In this document: one piece after another, positions 33,789-45,561 of the stretch
Layout: each line of letters starts with the position of its first letter
Position numbering within the stretch: the first letter of the stretch is position 1
DNA from: Symsagittifera roscoffensis
Lineage: Eukaryota > Xenacoelomorpha > Acoela > Convolutidae
Length of the DNA: 64,000 bases
Assembly: GCF_963678635.1 (NCBI RefSeq)
Contig: NC_087066.1
Span: 34,415,301-34,479,300, forward strand
Reading direction: 5' to 3'
Notes under the pieces: generated by a model
Databases searched by the model: none
What the model was told of the DNA's origin: nothing
The model's input: the letters and a program-made list of their open reading frames with translations, nothing else
Made by a program: the position numbers and the translations under genes

Positions 33789-36700
33789 ATACCAAAAAAT
33801 ATAAAATTTTACCTTGGAAAAGACGAAACATCACCCCGACTAGAATGCAAATATGCAGTAAAAACTGACATTGATCAATCACAAATAAATAACCTACAAC
33901 ATTTTTCACTTTTCTTAGATAGCCAAAATAATCACTACGAAGTTGATCTACTAGGAACATCAACTTTCAAACCAATTCCATACTCACAATGGATAAAAAA
34001 TAACACCCAACAAAAAAGAGTAAAACAACACTCACATAAAAAAGACCTTTTTCCGTTAATTGAAAAAGAAAATCTAACTGATAAAATAAATTTATCAGGA
34101 CCACAAACAAACGATTCAAAATACACAATAAATCAAGTTTTTGACCTCCATGACCCACTTGATACAATTCCTTTATCTAAATTAGAAATTGAAAACATTT
34201 TTCTCCCCCCAACAGATAAAATTACAATTAATACCTTGAAACAATATCAAAATGTTGACCCAGTAATTAGACAACTAAAATCATGGCACAAATATAAAAC
34301 TAAACCCGTAAAGGCAGATACAACAATTTTAGGAAATAAAACACTCCTCCGATATTTTCGAAAATTTAATAATACAACAATTAATGAAAACACAGACCTT
34401 CTAGAATACCAATTAAATGAATCTACAGTTCCCTGTCTCCCTTTAAGTATGATTCTCATAGCTTTTAATATTTCACATACACAAAACATTAAAGGACACT
34501 CTGGATTAGAGAAAACATATTCAAATTTCATACAAAACTTTTATTTCCCAAATGCACCAATTTGGATAAAAGTACTATGCAATGATTGTATAGTATGTCA
34601 GCTAAATAAACCTTATCCAAATCAAAAACAAATAGCACAAAAACAAGATTTTAAAGGACAAAGTTTGTACTTTAACCACCGTATTTCATTTGATACAAAA
34701 GGACCAATTTCACCATCATCCGAAGGAAACTCCTACATTATGGTAATTGTTGACGCATTTACACATTATGTACCACTTAACCCAGTACCACATTGTAATG
34801 CTTATTACGCTTACACAACACTTTATGAACACTGGATAGCCAAATTCGGACAACCAGAAATTTTAGTTACAGACAACGGTACAGAATTCATAAATAATGA
34901 AATCATCACACTATGTCATTTATATAATATCAAACACAAACCACGTACTTCTCACGCACCTTGGACAAACGGCTTAGTCGAAGGTATGAACCGTTCACTA
35001 CAAGAATATCTTAGATGTATCATCAATGGAAATGATACAAGATACACCGAATGGTCAGCAGATGTAAAACTATTTCCCTTAGCATATAATTCACAAATCA
35101 CGACAACTCTAGGAATGTCACCATATGAAATGGTTTTTAATCAAAAGCCACGCAAACCAATTATGTTTACAGCAAACTCTCATAAAAATACACAAAGTCA
35201 TTGTCAACCGAATAAAGACTCAATTTGTTATAACCTACCTTTACACACACATGATGAAGATCATTTTCATCACCAACAAATTCTTAAATTAGCCTCCGGT
35301 ACACACACCGAATGGATTTTAAATAGAGATAAAAAACACAATGAAATTTACCAAAAAGTAACAAAAAAGTTGTTACAAAGGCAAAACATTAATGAACAAA
35401 TAAATTCACGCTTTACACCAGCCTCCGATTTAAAAATTGGAACATTTGTTTTAATACCTAATTTTAACACTCAAAAAGGAATTTCTAAAAAATTACAACC
35501 CCTTCGTAAAGGACCATACCAAATAATTGCCAAACCCACTGACGTGACATATAAAATCACCGACTCAAAAGTCAAATCCAAATCACAGAATTTATAGATT
35601 TCAATTAATTCTAATGAAATTTCCAAACTTACATATAGTTTGGACACCAGGAAAAAATCTTGCATTACCAGATACATTAAGTCGAAATACACCACCTGAA
35701 TTACTCACATGAAAAACTACAGTTGAAATACCAAAAAATATAAAATTTTACCTTGGAAAAGACGAAACATCACCCCGACTAGAATGCAAATATGCAGTAA
35801 AAACTGACATTGATCAATCACAAATAAATAACCTACAACATTTTCCACTTTACTTAGATAGCCAAAATAATCACTACGAAGTTGATCTACTAGGAACATC
35901 AACTTTCAAACCAATTCCATACTCACAATGGATAAAAAATAACACCCAACAAAAAAGAGTAAAACAACACTCACATAAAAAAGACCTTTTTCCGTTAATT
36001 GAAAAAGAAAATCTAACTGATAAAATAAATTTATCAGGACCACAAACAAACGATTCAAAATACACAATAAATCAAGTTTTTGACCTCCATGACCCACTTG
36101 ATACAATTCCTTTATCTAAATTAGAAATTGAAAACATTTTTCTCCCCCCAACAGATAAAATTACAATTAATACCTTGAAACAATATCAAAATGTTGACCC
36201 AGTAATTAGACAACTAAAATCATGGCACAAATATAAAACTAAACCCGTAAAGGCAGATACAACAATTTTAGGAAATAAAACACTCCTCCGATATTTTCGA
36301 AAATTTAATAATACAACAATTAATGAAAACACAGACCTTCTAGAATACCAATTAAATGAATCTACAGTTCCCTGTCTCCCTTTAAGTATGATTCTCATAG
36401 CTTTTAATATTTCACATACACAAAACATTAAAGGACACTCTGGATCAGAGAAAACATATTCAAATTTCATACAAAACTTTTATTTCCCAAATGCACCAAT
36501 TTGGATAAAAGTACTATGCAATGATTGTATAGTATGTCAGCTAAATAAACCTTATCCAAATCAAAAACAAATAGCACAAAAACAAGATTTTAAAGGACAA
36601 AGTTTGTACTTTAACCACCGTATTTCATTTGATACAAAAGGACCAATTTCACCATCATCCGAAGGAAACTCCTACATTATGGTAATTGTTGACGCATTTA

Positions 36701-37505
36701 CACATTATGTACCACTTAACCCAGTACCACATTGTAATGCTTATTACGCTTACACAACACTTTATGAACACTGGATAGCCAAATTCGGACAACCAGAAAT
36801 TTTAGTTACAGACAACGGTACAGAATTCATAAATAATGAAATCATCACACTATGTCATTTATATAACATCAAACACAAACCACGTACTTCTCACGCACCT
36901 TGGACAAACGGCTTAGTCGAAGGTATGAACCGTTCACTACAAGAATATCTTAGATGTATCATCAATGGAAATGATACAAGATACACCGAATGGTCAGCAG
37001 ATGTAAAACTATTTCCCTTAGCATATAATTCACAAATCACGACAACTCTAGGAATGTCACCATATGAAATGGTTTTTAATCAAAAGCCACGCAAACCAAT
37101 TATGTTTACAGCAAACTCTCATAAAAATACACAAATCATTGTCAACCGAATAAAGACTCAATTTGTTATAACCTACCTTTACACACACATGATGAAGATC
37201 ATTTTCATCACCAACAAATTCTTAAATTAGCCTCCGGTACACACACCGAATGGATTTTAAATAGAGATAAAAAACATAATGAAATTTACCAAAAAGTAAC
37301 AAAAATGTTGTTACAAAGGCAAAACATTAATGAACAAATAAATTCACGCTTTACACCAGCCTCCGATTTAAAAATTGGAACATTTGTTTTAATACCTAAT
37401 TTTAACACTCAAAAAGGAACTTCTAAAAAATTACAACCCCTTCGTAAAGGACCATACCAAATAATTGCCAAACCCACTGACGTGACATATAAAATCACCG
37501 ACTCA
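33629..37505 (+). repeat. 1,939-bp tandem duplication inside pol
   Basis: Positions about 33629-35567 are repeated at about 35568-37506 with a constant offset of 1,939 bp and only a handful of differences. One of these is GGATTAGAG versus GGATCAGAG. The repeat joins ACCGACTCA (end of integrase) to AAAGTCAAATCC (end of RNase H), with two or three bases of shared sequence at the joint. It duplicates the integrase. It is either a recent duplication or an assembly error. Confidence 0.9.
33789..35597 (+). CDS. Integrase, first copy (open, 3' end replaced)
   Basis: The frame is open from the stop at 33786 to 35597. The zinc-binding domain has HTQNIKGH and then CNDCIVC. The catalytic triad is intact: Asp in SFDTKGPI (34692), Asp in VTDNGTEF (34872), and Glu in NGLVEGMNR (34980), with the D,D35E spacing. 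A GPY/F module (LRKGPYQII) follows. The last residues come from the duplication joint and replace the native C-terminus. No chromodomain is seen. It lacks its own start, since integrase is normally cut from Gag-Pol. Confidence 0.85.
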   Translation: MPKNIKFYLGKDETSPRLECKYAVKTDIDQSQINNLQHFSLFLDSQNNHYEVDLLGTSTFKPIPYSQWIKNNTQQKRVKQHSHKKDLFPLIEKENLTDKINLSGPQTNDSKYTINQVFDLHDPLDTIPLSKLEIENIFLPPTDKITINTLKQYQNVDPVIRQLKSWHKYKTKPVKADTTILGNKTLLRYFRKFNNTTINENTDLLEYQLNESTVPCLPLSMILIAFNISHTQNIKGHSGLEKTYSNFIQNFYFPNAPIWIKVLCNDCIVCQLNKPYPNQKQIAQKQDFKGQSLYFNHRISFDTKGPISPSSEGNSYIMVIVDAFTHYVPLNPVPHCNAYYAYTTLYEHWIAKFGQPEILVTDNGTEFINNEIITLCHLYNIKHKPRTSHAPWTNGLVEGMNRSLQEYLRCIINGNDTRYTEWSADVKLFPLAYNSQITTTLGMSPYEMVFNQKPRKPIMFTANSHKNTQSHCQPNKDSICYNLPLHTHDEDHFHHQQILKLASGTHTEWILNRDKKHNEIYQKVTKKLLQRQNINEQINSRFTPASDLKIGTFVLIPNFNTQKGISKKLQPLRKGPYQIIAKPTDVTYKITDSKVKSKSQNL

Positions 37506-37910
37506 GACCAAAAAGAAATTATTCAGCATCGAAACAATCTATTACCTTATTACCCAAAAGAATACGCACTACGCGAACTAACTCAATTATATTCTTTCAC
37601 AGGTTTAAAAGTTATTCAAAATAACCCACATACGGAAAATGAAACAAAAGAACAACATGACATTCACCTCGAAAACCAAAATAAAAACTCAACTACAACG
37701 AAAAACAATACAAAAAAGCTAGATCAAAAAATACATCAAAAAGAAAGAAAAAATAGAAAAATGACAGTAAAAATTATACCCCAAGAACAAATCGACAAAT
37801 CAGAACATAGAGAGTCATCACGACTTAGAAATCAACCACGCAAAAACTATAAAACATTCATCCCACAATCTAAAATATTAAAGAAAGTTGAATTTCAAAA
37901 ACAGCTTTAA
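35713..37910 (+). pseudogene. Integrase, second copy (frameshifted)
   Basis: This is the duplicate of the integrase. It lacks the TAA seen in the first copy at 33786 (GAA here) but keeps the TGA just before. A one-base loss near 37134 shifts the frame, so the catalytic part (to 37230) is separated from the C-terminal part. That part (37305-37910) carries the GPY/F module and a native basic tail ending about 37910. The native tail exists only here. Confidence 0.85.
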
Positions 37911-38730
37911 TTTTATATTTAATAATCTTTGCACCTCTGAAATATTTTGAACTTTCATTTTTCAAAATAACATGCTGACACACACGCAACGATTCTAGTT
38001 CAAAATTAGACAATAGGATTCATCCAATCCGTCACCTTCTATAACTCTAACACAAACCAACTAGACGAAAGATATTAAACTCCAGGCATATCTATAACTA
38101 TAACTTTGCGACCTCCAGGTCAAAAATAAAGAAACCATTCCAACTTGACAACTAAAATAAATATCACCATAATATCATAACCCTCCCTTATCTAATAACC
38201 CAAAGATCAACAATATTTCCCCAACTCAGACCTCAAAATCCCCCCAAACAAATATGTTAAATTAGCCTAAAGTAAAAGAACGACCATTTTAAATAGCCTA
38301 AAGTATAAAAATCTCAAAAATACCCCAGATCACTTGACAAATAAAAATAAAGACATAGAAGACCTCCCGATCACCATAAAATTTGCCCCCAACAATTTTT
38401 CACAAAACTCAACCCACTTGTCAAAAAACCAATAAATAATTCGACCACACTTGAAAATTGCCTCAAACAACAAAAAATATTCGATCGAGAAGCCATTTCT
38501 TAAATGCTCTTCTCTCGACCAGTCAACATAATTCTTAACATTCTCATAAACTTTTTAACGATATTTAAACTTTAAATCATATTTCTTTTTGATACCTTTG
38601 AAACTTTTGTAATAATCTTAATCATTTTTTGCAATATTTTTTAAATTTTCTATTCCATATTTGAACTATACCTCCAACTTTCAAAAGCTATTGACTATAT
38701 CCACAGGTACGATTCACAAAACTTATCTAA
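37911..38730 (+). other. Non-coding spacer in the LTR element
   Basis: This 820-bp stretch between pol and the next frame is rich in stops in all frames. It contains repeated TCTAACACAA / AACTTTTGTAATAAT type runs and a long T-rich part at 38560-38700. The latter could act as a polypyrimidine tract for splicing to the downstream frames. Nothing more specific is visible. Confidence 0.4.
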
Positions 38731-38952
38731 ATGATACGAACCATTTTTAGTAGAACAGTTATTTTTTTACTATTTGTAATTTTTATAACATTTCTATCAT
38801 CCCTCATCTTGACAATATGCAAATGTATAAAGAAAGCAATCATCACATTCGCCCTAGCAACAATCCTTCTAATTCTTTTTCTAGAAGAATACTACAATAA
38901 ACATAAATTTTTTCACCAAAAGAATAGATCAAAAACCATCAAAAATTGCTAA
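38731..38952 (+). CDS. Small membrane protein ORF, 73 aa
   Basis: The frame opens with ATG and has two long hydrophobic stretches (about residues 9-28 and 36-50) separated by CKCIKK, then a basic tail. This looks like a small double-spanning membrane protein, or the membrane anchor of the following Pro/Ser-rich frame after a frameshift, since the two frames abut with no gap. No family is recognised. Confidence 0.5.
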   Translation: MIRTIFSRTVIFLLFVIFITFLSSLILTICKCIKKAIITFALATILLILFLEEYYNKHKFFHQKNRSKTIKNC

Positions 38953-40060
38953 CCAACAATCACACAGTCAGTCTTCACCGACATCATCCCAAGATAACCC
39001 AACACCACCTACAACTACCTAAAACCCCCAAACATCTACACGAATTTCTTTTCAAGATAACCCATATACCTTTGAAGAACGACACGCTCGCTTATCTGAA
39101 CCACTAGAACCAGTTCAACGACAAGCACCTCTAAGTGAACCAAGATATAACTTATACCCAACACTACCACAAGAATTAATTAGAATACGAAATCTTAGTC
39201 AAAACCAAAATACAGTCGAAATAAATTGACAAATTATACATCCTCGACGAAAAAGAAATTTTCAAACCCCCCGAGTTCATTTTGATATACCCCAATCCCC
39301 ATCACAAAGTACTCCAGAAAACCCCATTGGTATATTACCAGAAACCCCTACGCTTCTTTCACAACGTAGCACCTCAAGCCTACCCTCAGATTACTTAGGT
39401 TCAACACCAACATCTGAACAAATACGTGAAAATCCCTTTAACCCCACAAACCAAACATCACGACTACCATATTGGACAACACAATCATTCACACAAGGTG
39501 AACCAAATTTAATCAATGATCCAATAGATATTTCTACGGATACAACAACATCCTCATCACTACCAGAAACATTATCACTACCATCAACACCATCAATAAG
39601 CCAGATTTCACCAACGCCTTTTAACTTAAATTTCCCAAATAACCTCGACGCTAGATATCGAGAACAATCATCAACAAATATTCCTCTAAGATTAGACTGG
39701 AATACATTCACAGCACCCCCACCATGATTTGGACAACACCCAGAAAGTAACCGACTCCACAACTGGGCACTCAATAGACTACAATATAGACAAGACATCC
39801 ACGAAGACATTCGTGATCATAACATCCAAATACTCCGACAAAATAGTCTCCAATTAAAATTCGAAATCACGATTAAATTAAATAATATTGTTCAACATCC
39901 TTACCCATTAAACCCAGCCAATATAACAGCTCAATCGCTACCACCACCATTTATAACAACTGAAGTAATATACAAATACGACAGATATACCAAAAAGACA
40001 ATTGGTTACATCACATTTTATAACCCATACTCAGGATTATCATACACATGTATATTCTAA
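38953..40060 (+). pseudogene. Pro/Ser/Thr-rich ORF before env (three stops)
   Basis: One frame (positions 2 mod 3) is open over about 365 codons except for TAA at 39020, TGA at 39227 and TGA at 39725. It is rich in Pro, Ser, Thr and Gln up to about 39700. It then has a more structured end with KYDRYTKKTIGYITFYNP. Its stop (40058) overlaps the env ATG (40048). The antisense open frame at 39391-39810 is its shadow. Function unknown; it may be the extended tail of the small membrane protein just upstream. Confidence 0.5.
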
Positions 40061-42663
40061 AAATATTAATTTTTCTCCAACTCTTTTTTCTCGTAATCTC
40101 CAATCAGAACATAAATCCTTCCCCCCGCACAGGACCCCAAGATTTATTAGTAACACATTACGATTGTGAAGAAAATGAACAAAAAACACTACACAAATAT
40201 GCAATAAATCAAGTATCACAATGCGAAACAGAACCACAAGCTATAGAAACTACAAATGTAATAGCGACATTTTATTCAAAAGCCCGAGCAACAACAATTA
40301 TAGGATATAAATTCACAGCAACATTTTCTGAAAAGAAAGTACATTGTTCACAAGTCTCAAATGGAAATAAAAACCGACTTGACCACGAATCATTCTACCA
40401 GAGTAATATCGAGCGACTTTTACATCTCAATCCCGAAGATTGTAAAAACGAGTTACTCAGACTAAATATCACAAGAAATAAAAACACAGATAGAAAGTTA
40501 GTATATTTCCAAGTTTTTTCAGATTCTGTACATCAAGCAGAACTTGAAAGATATCCAGGACATATAAAACTAGATGAAAAATACCCATACAACGGCGCAC
40601 ACGGAAGATTAACTTATGACATACACGATAAACACTGGATACCGCACATTGGTATAAATAACCCATCAAACTGCAAAGCAGATACAAAAATAAAGGATAT
40701 CAAGAAATAATGTTTTTCGATTGGAAAATACAACTCGAAAAAATACAACTCACACGCGATTTATCTGACAACACAATGATCTATCAAGGAATTAGATTAC
40801 CTTGTAAAAACGATCAAGGCTATTGTGACCCTACAACACGAACACAAGCAACAATTGTTTGGTTCCTCGAAGACACATACAACATTTCAAGTAGCAAAAA
40901 AACACGCTCGAATGATAAAATTTCACGAAAAATATTTTATACAATCAATTCCATATGAACAAGTAAATCCATCACGAAAACAAAGTTCTAATTTTAGAAA
41001 CATACACAATATAGAAAATAAATTGACACGTTTTCAAATATATCAAGAAACAGAACTTGCATGTAAATACAGAAACCCACTTCACAAAACACAATACTCC
41101 GAAATATTAGTTGAATACGAAAAAGGATTCGACATGACCACTGGAAAAATAAAAATCGACCCATACGCCACAAGTCATCCTATAAACGAAGGAACATCAT
41201 ATATACCAGTTAATTTTCAAAAAAGTAAAGGTCAACCTGGTGGACATCTAAAGCCCCATGACACTAGAAGCACACGTTTACAAGAACTATCACTAATGAA
41301 TAGTACATATTTCGGTAATATCCACTATGATATTCACTTAGATATGAAATTAGACTACACAATTAGCCGAATTTTTCAAGAAATGTCACTCTCTGAATTA
41401 GAAACACTTCACCAACTATGCGAATTAGAAAGGACACAAATCCTACAATCACTTGCACTAGCAGTATTAAAAATACCCTACGCAGGATATTTACTATCAG
41501 GAAATAGATCAAATTTTTTAGACTACGAAGGAAACATTTTATGGTTTTATACCTGTACCAAAAAAGTATCACCACTATATGTTTTTGAAGATAAACGATG
41601 CTATAAAAGAATCCCTATCTTTTATAAGAATAAAGTACATTTCGTTGACACACTTTCAAGACGAACCTATTTCTGGGATACCGCAGTCCCATGTGGATCA
41701 GAAAATAGCCACAATGTAGTACAACTGAACCCTGATGAAGATAAATATTACCTTCTTACCCCATACCCCACATTAATGCAATCACTCAAAGAATTTTCAC
41801 CTGAAAGCATTAGAGCTATTGCTCGAAACCCAAATATCGACCTACAATCAGTTGGAATATATTCAAAATCCGATATCCAACATCACATTAGAACACAACA
41901 ATTCCAAGAATTATTAACACAAATGGACACTATACAAAGACAATCAATTGACCAAAACTTACGCAAACTTGCCGAAACCGCAGGATTTGCAGATATTTAT
42001 ACACAAGATTATAGCGGATATTTTAAAGACATTAAAGACTATATATATCTAAACGGTGAAAAATACCGACCACAAGATATCTCACCTATAAATATTTTTA
42101 GCTTTGTTACACTAAAAAATGAAATTCTTGATTTTCTAGGATGGCCCTATTACATCTTAGAAAAATTAACTATTTTATACGCAATGTTTAACTTTATAGG
42201 ATTTCTTTTTTCACTTTTAAAAGGAATCTATAATACATGCGCTATACACACACAAGTAAATAGACAAGCAAGTGTAGCACGCATACTATTTGCAGGATTT
42301 TTTGGAATTTTTTCATCATCAATAAACAAAATTCTTTTAGACGCACAAATAAAAGAATACAACACAAAAATAGCAACAAGACAGAACACATACGACGAAG
42401 AACATAACAATGTAGAAATAACGCCTACAGCACCACAGTTACCACCCCTACCACATAACCATCCATTATCCCTAGTCCCACGAAATTTTCGAAATTTAGC
42501 AATAACACATAATCAAAATTTCAGACCAACCATATCACAAAGTCCCATTCAACATATGATGACACATCCTTCACAAGATGAAAATACATATGAACAAATT
42601 ATAGAACAACCCCATACCACCGCTTTTCAGTCTCAAAATAATAATTTTTTTAGCCCACGATGA
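40048..42663 (+). pseudogene. Envelope-like glycoprotein, frameshifted
   Basis: The reading starts with a clear signal peptide (about residues 1-18, hydrophobic ILIFLQLFFLVIS). It continues as a Cys-containing ectodomain with possible N-glycosylation sites to TAA at 40708. A short stretch in another frame (40710 to about 40870) carries on, and then the first frame resumes and is open to 42663. The long third part has Cys residues, GYLLSGNRS and a membrane-spanning segment around 42150-42240, then a hydrophilic tail. The architecture fits envelope-like proteins of invertebrate LTR elements. Two frameshifts make this copy non-functional. Confidence 0.75.
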
Positions 42664-44468
42664 GCCGACAACTTGGATCCCTACACCGCTCAAATTCCCA
42701 TCCAACCAACCTCAACACTCCAATTACAATAATTCCACTTTTTGCTTTCCCGCCACCCGATTTCCCAACCAGTAATATAACATCAGGCATGAATTCAGAC
42801 ACTAATTCACATATCTCAGTTTTATACTCCATTTCACAACTCAATAACCCTAATATTGAAACCCCTGATGAATTTGCAGACTCTGAACCATCTCCATCCA
42901 ATAATTTTCAAACCAACTCCTCAGTTTTTTCAAAACCCCCTTTTCAACCAATCCCACCAAATAACCCACTCCCATCCATTTCTACACCCTCTTATGCTTC
43001 ACAAGTCACCCCAACCTACTCTTCATTTCATTCAGACCGATCATCCAATTCTCCAGATACTCCCCAAATCTCCCAAGAACTAGATAATTTTATCACCCTA
43101 CAACAACAACCCTTCCACCTTGACACCCCCACTATAAATCAGTTTTCATCCACAATAGAATCATCAAACCCACCTACCCCTACACCCTCTTCAGCTTATA
43201 CCGCATCATTAGCACCATCATCCACACCCTCCGAATCATCAAATAGCACTAATAGAGCTTATCGCACTTTCAAAAGAAAATTCCCAAACCATCCATTTCC
43301 AACAAAACCAGGAACAGCCCGTGAATATATTAATCATCCAAATCACACTAACACGAAAGATTTTCTAGCAATCACCTTACCTTCATTTCCACAATATACT
43401 TTAAACACCCCTAACGACACTAACGACAAACGTAGTTTTGTAGATGAACATGTTTTAATGCCTACACTTCATTGGACATCATATTATCATTTTACTAATC
43501 CCCTTTGCCTACCTTTATCTAATACTCACATCGATATAGAAAGAAATCAAGATATGCTATATCGACTCACCACACCACTAACACATAGACAATTTACTTA
43601 TATAGGATATAAAAAGTCACTAAAAACATACACTGCACCCCGAGCTAACGAATATACGCTAGAATATTACGATCATAACATCATCCGAGCTAACCAAGAC
43701 TTATTTTTAGATGATGATCGCTTCGCTAACCCACAAATCACAGAAATATTCTTCATCAAAACACCATATGTATTTACACTCAATATATTTGATCGCAAAT
43801 TCGACCACGTCATTTCTGAAGCACTAACCGACATGCAAGCTTACGAAAATTTTAAAGAAAGATTTCAATTATTTTCACTAACATTCAATTTCCTTGCACC
43901 ACATGAACGCGATTTGCACTGCTCACACGACATTATGTTACGCACTAAACAAACCCACACGTATACATACTATCGCTTCATACAAAATCATTTTGACCTG
44001 CAGACTCCATCAAGACAACCACACCACCGTTTTCAGTTTATTAACTCCAAATACACATCACCATTTTTTCTTAACTTCACATATTGCATCAAAGATACTA
44101 ACCTTCACGGTATTCTCCGCAATTATGATCCCATAACCCAAATGTATATTTTTTGTCCCATCACGAAGACCTTCAACGCAGAAGAATCCAGACCCTTCCT
44201 TATCCCACATGAATTTTTTCAACCTATAGAAATCCCAATATTAGAATTCATCCACAACACTAAATACAATCACAAATTATATAATCTCATCCAAAACACA
44301 CCTTATGAGTTTGCAGTTGGCACTGAAGAACTAAAAACTATTAAAGCACTTCAATTGCTTTGGCCACTGCTTCAAACTAAAAACATCATTCGCATACTAG
44401 CAAAATTACTAACAAACTCCGACATAATACACGACATCTTCCCCCACGGTTTTTTCCCCGACGACTAA
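42660..44468 (+). CDS. 602-aa ORF downstream of env
   Basis: The frame is intact, and its ATG overlaps the env stop codon as ATGA (42660-42663). Residues about 1-215 are Pro/Ser/Thr/Asn-rich and probably disordered. Residues about 215-602 look folded, with many aromatic residues (DFLAITLPSFPQYTL, FTYIGYKKSL, FFIKTPYVFTL) and a helical end. No signal peptide or membrane segment is obvious. No known domain is recognised. It is the best-preserved frame after gag, although env and pol around it are broken. A functional intron-like signal follows its stop codon. Confidence 0.75.
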   Translation: MSRQLGSLHRSNSHPTNLNTPITIIPLFAFPPPDFPTSNITSGMNSDTNSHISVLYSISQLNNPNIETPDEFADSEPSPSNNFQTNSSVFSKPPFQPIPPNNPLPSISTPSYASQVTPTYSSFHSDRSSNSPDTPQISQELDNFITLQQQPFHLDTPTINQFSSTIESSNPPTPTPSSAYTASLAPSSTPSESSNSTNRAYRTFKRKFPNHPFPTKPGTAREYINHPNHTNTKDFLAITLPSFPQYTLNTPNDTNDKRSFVDEHVLMPTLHWTSYYHFTNPLCLPLSNTHIDIERNQDMLYRLTTPLTHRQFTYIGYKKSLKTYTAPRANEYTLEYYDHNIIRANQDLFLDDDRFANPQITEIFFIKTPYVFTLNIFDRKFDHVISEALTDMQAYENFKERFQLFSLTFNFLAPHERDLHCSHDIMLRTKQTHTYTYYRFIQNHFDLQTPSRQPHHRFQFINSKYTSPFFLNFTYCIKDTNLHGILRNYDPITQMYIFCPITKTFNAEESRPFLIPHEFFQPIEIPILEFIHNTKYNHKLYNLIQNTPYEFAVGTEELKTIKALQLLWPLLQTKNIIRILAKLLTNSDIIHDIFPHGFFPDD

Positions 44469-44557
44469 CAGGTAAGTATAATTTATACATATTTTTCACT
44501 AATAAATTTGAAATAAATACTAACCATTCTTTATCTATGTCTCATTTAGATTTTTAG
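44469..44557 (+). other. Short spliceosomal-type intron after the 602-aa ORF
   Basis: Three bases after the stop codon comes a perfect donor, CAG|GTAAGT (GT at 44472). It is followed by a perfect branch-point motif TACTAAC (about 44518-44524), a pyrimidine-rich stretch, and an acceptor at 44549 (CTCATTTAG) or 44557 (ATTTTTAG). The intron would be 78 or 86 nt. The order and spacing of signals are those of a small metazoan intron. Confidence 0.6.
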
Positions 44558-45561
44558 TCTTCATCCCACGATCATCTGCAACGACACAAAAGAAAAATAA
44601 AAATTGAAAACTTCTTCAAATTCTTCAAAACTCTATTAATATTTTGCACTCGATAAATTCAATAAAATTCATACTAATGTAGTAAATTAATTAATAAATT
44701 ATTTCCCTAAAAGCAGTAATTCTAATAATGATGAAAATTTGTAACTTAATTTTTCCCCAAAACTAGCAGTAAAATTGAAATTCTATGTAGTAAATTGATA
44801 AGACGAAAATGCAGTACTAACCTTTTGATATTTCCATTCACTCGCACAAGAATTCTATCCAAACTCGCACAGCTCGCCCACGAAGAATTGTTTAAATAAT
44901 GAATTTCAGTTTCAAGCTTTCACACTCAACAACTCTAACACACGATAACATGTTTCAAACTTTCCTTTAACCCGGTTGGAAAGGAATTATATACTAAACA
45001 AAACTAACCAATGCAGCTTACTAAACACCACAAATCATAGAATAACAGCATGACTAAGAAAAGGAAACCAACGGTACCCAAACCGGATTAACCCAGTTTA
45101 AAACTGGATAATTTATTCTTTTGAAGACTATTATAAAGTCTAAGAAAGAAATAATAAAACACAAAAAAGTCGAAAGACATCCATACCAAAAACAATTTGA
45201 TTTTTGAAAAAAGGACACAACCAACGAAACATAAGAAAAACCACAATAAACCCAACCTAAAACTTTATCACATAACAGGACCTCTCACAGAAACCGCACG
45301 AAATCATACTCCCACTCCTGGCCTAACCCACCAGAGAGGACGTCCTGAGCATGCTCTATAGCCGGCCTAACCCACCGTGCTACATCCACGCTTTGTGACC
45401 ACACTTCTATTTTCAATAAGAGGTACTCAAGGGTGAGTAACTCTTCAAAATAAGCGAACTAAAACAAAAAGCTTTTGTGAAAACAACTAACCAAAATCAT
45501 AATTAAAACACCGAACTAATAAAAATTTTATAAAATGTAAATTATACCTTGCAGTATATAG
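44558..45561 (+). other. 3' non-coding region of the LTR element
   Basis: No frame is supported here. At 45320 and 45364 the 13-mer GGCCTAACCCACC is repeated 44 bp apart, enclosing the palindromes GGACGTCC and GAGCATGCTC. The GC content rises sharply over this patch. It may be a regulatory or structural site. Confidence 0.45.

Noticed and set aside
35568-37506. Second integrase as an independent nested element
   Set aside because: It has no LTR or target-site duplication around it and the same 1,939-bp offset throughout, so it is a tandem duplication.
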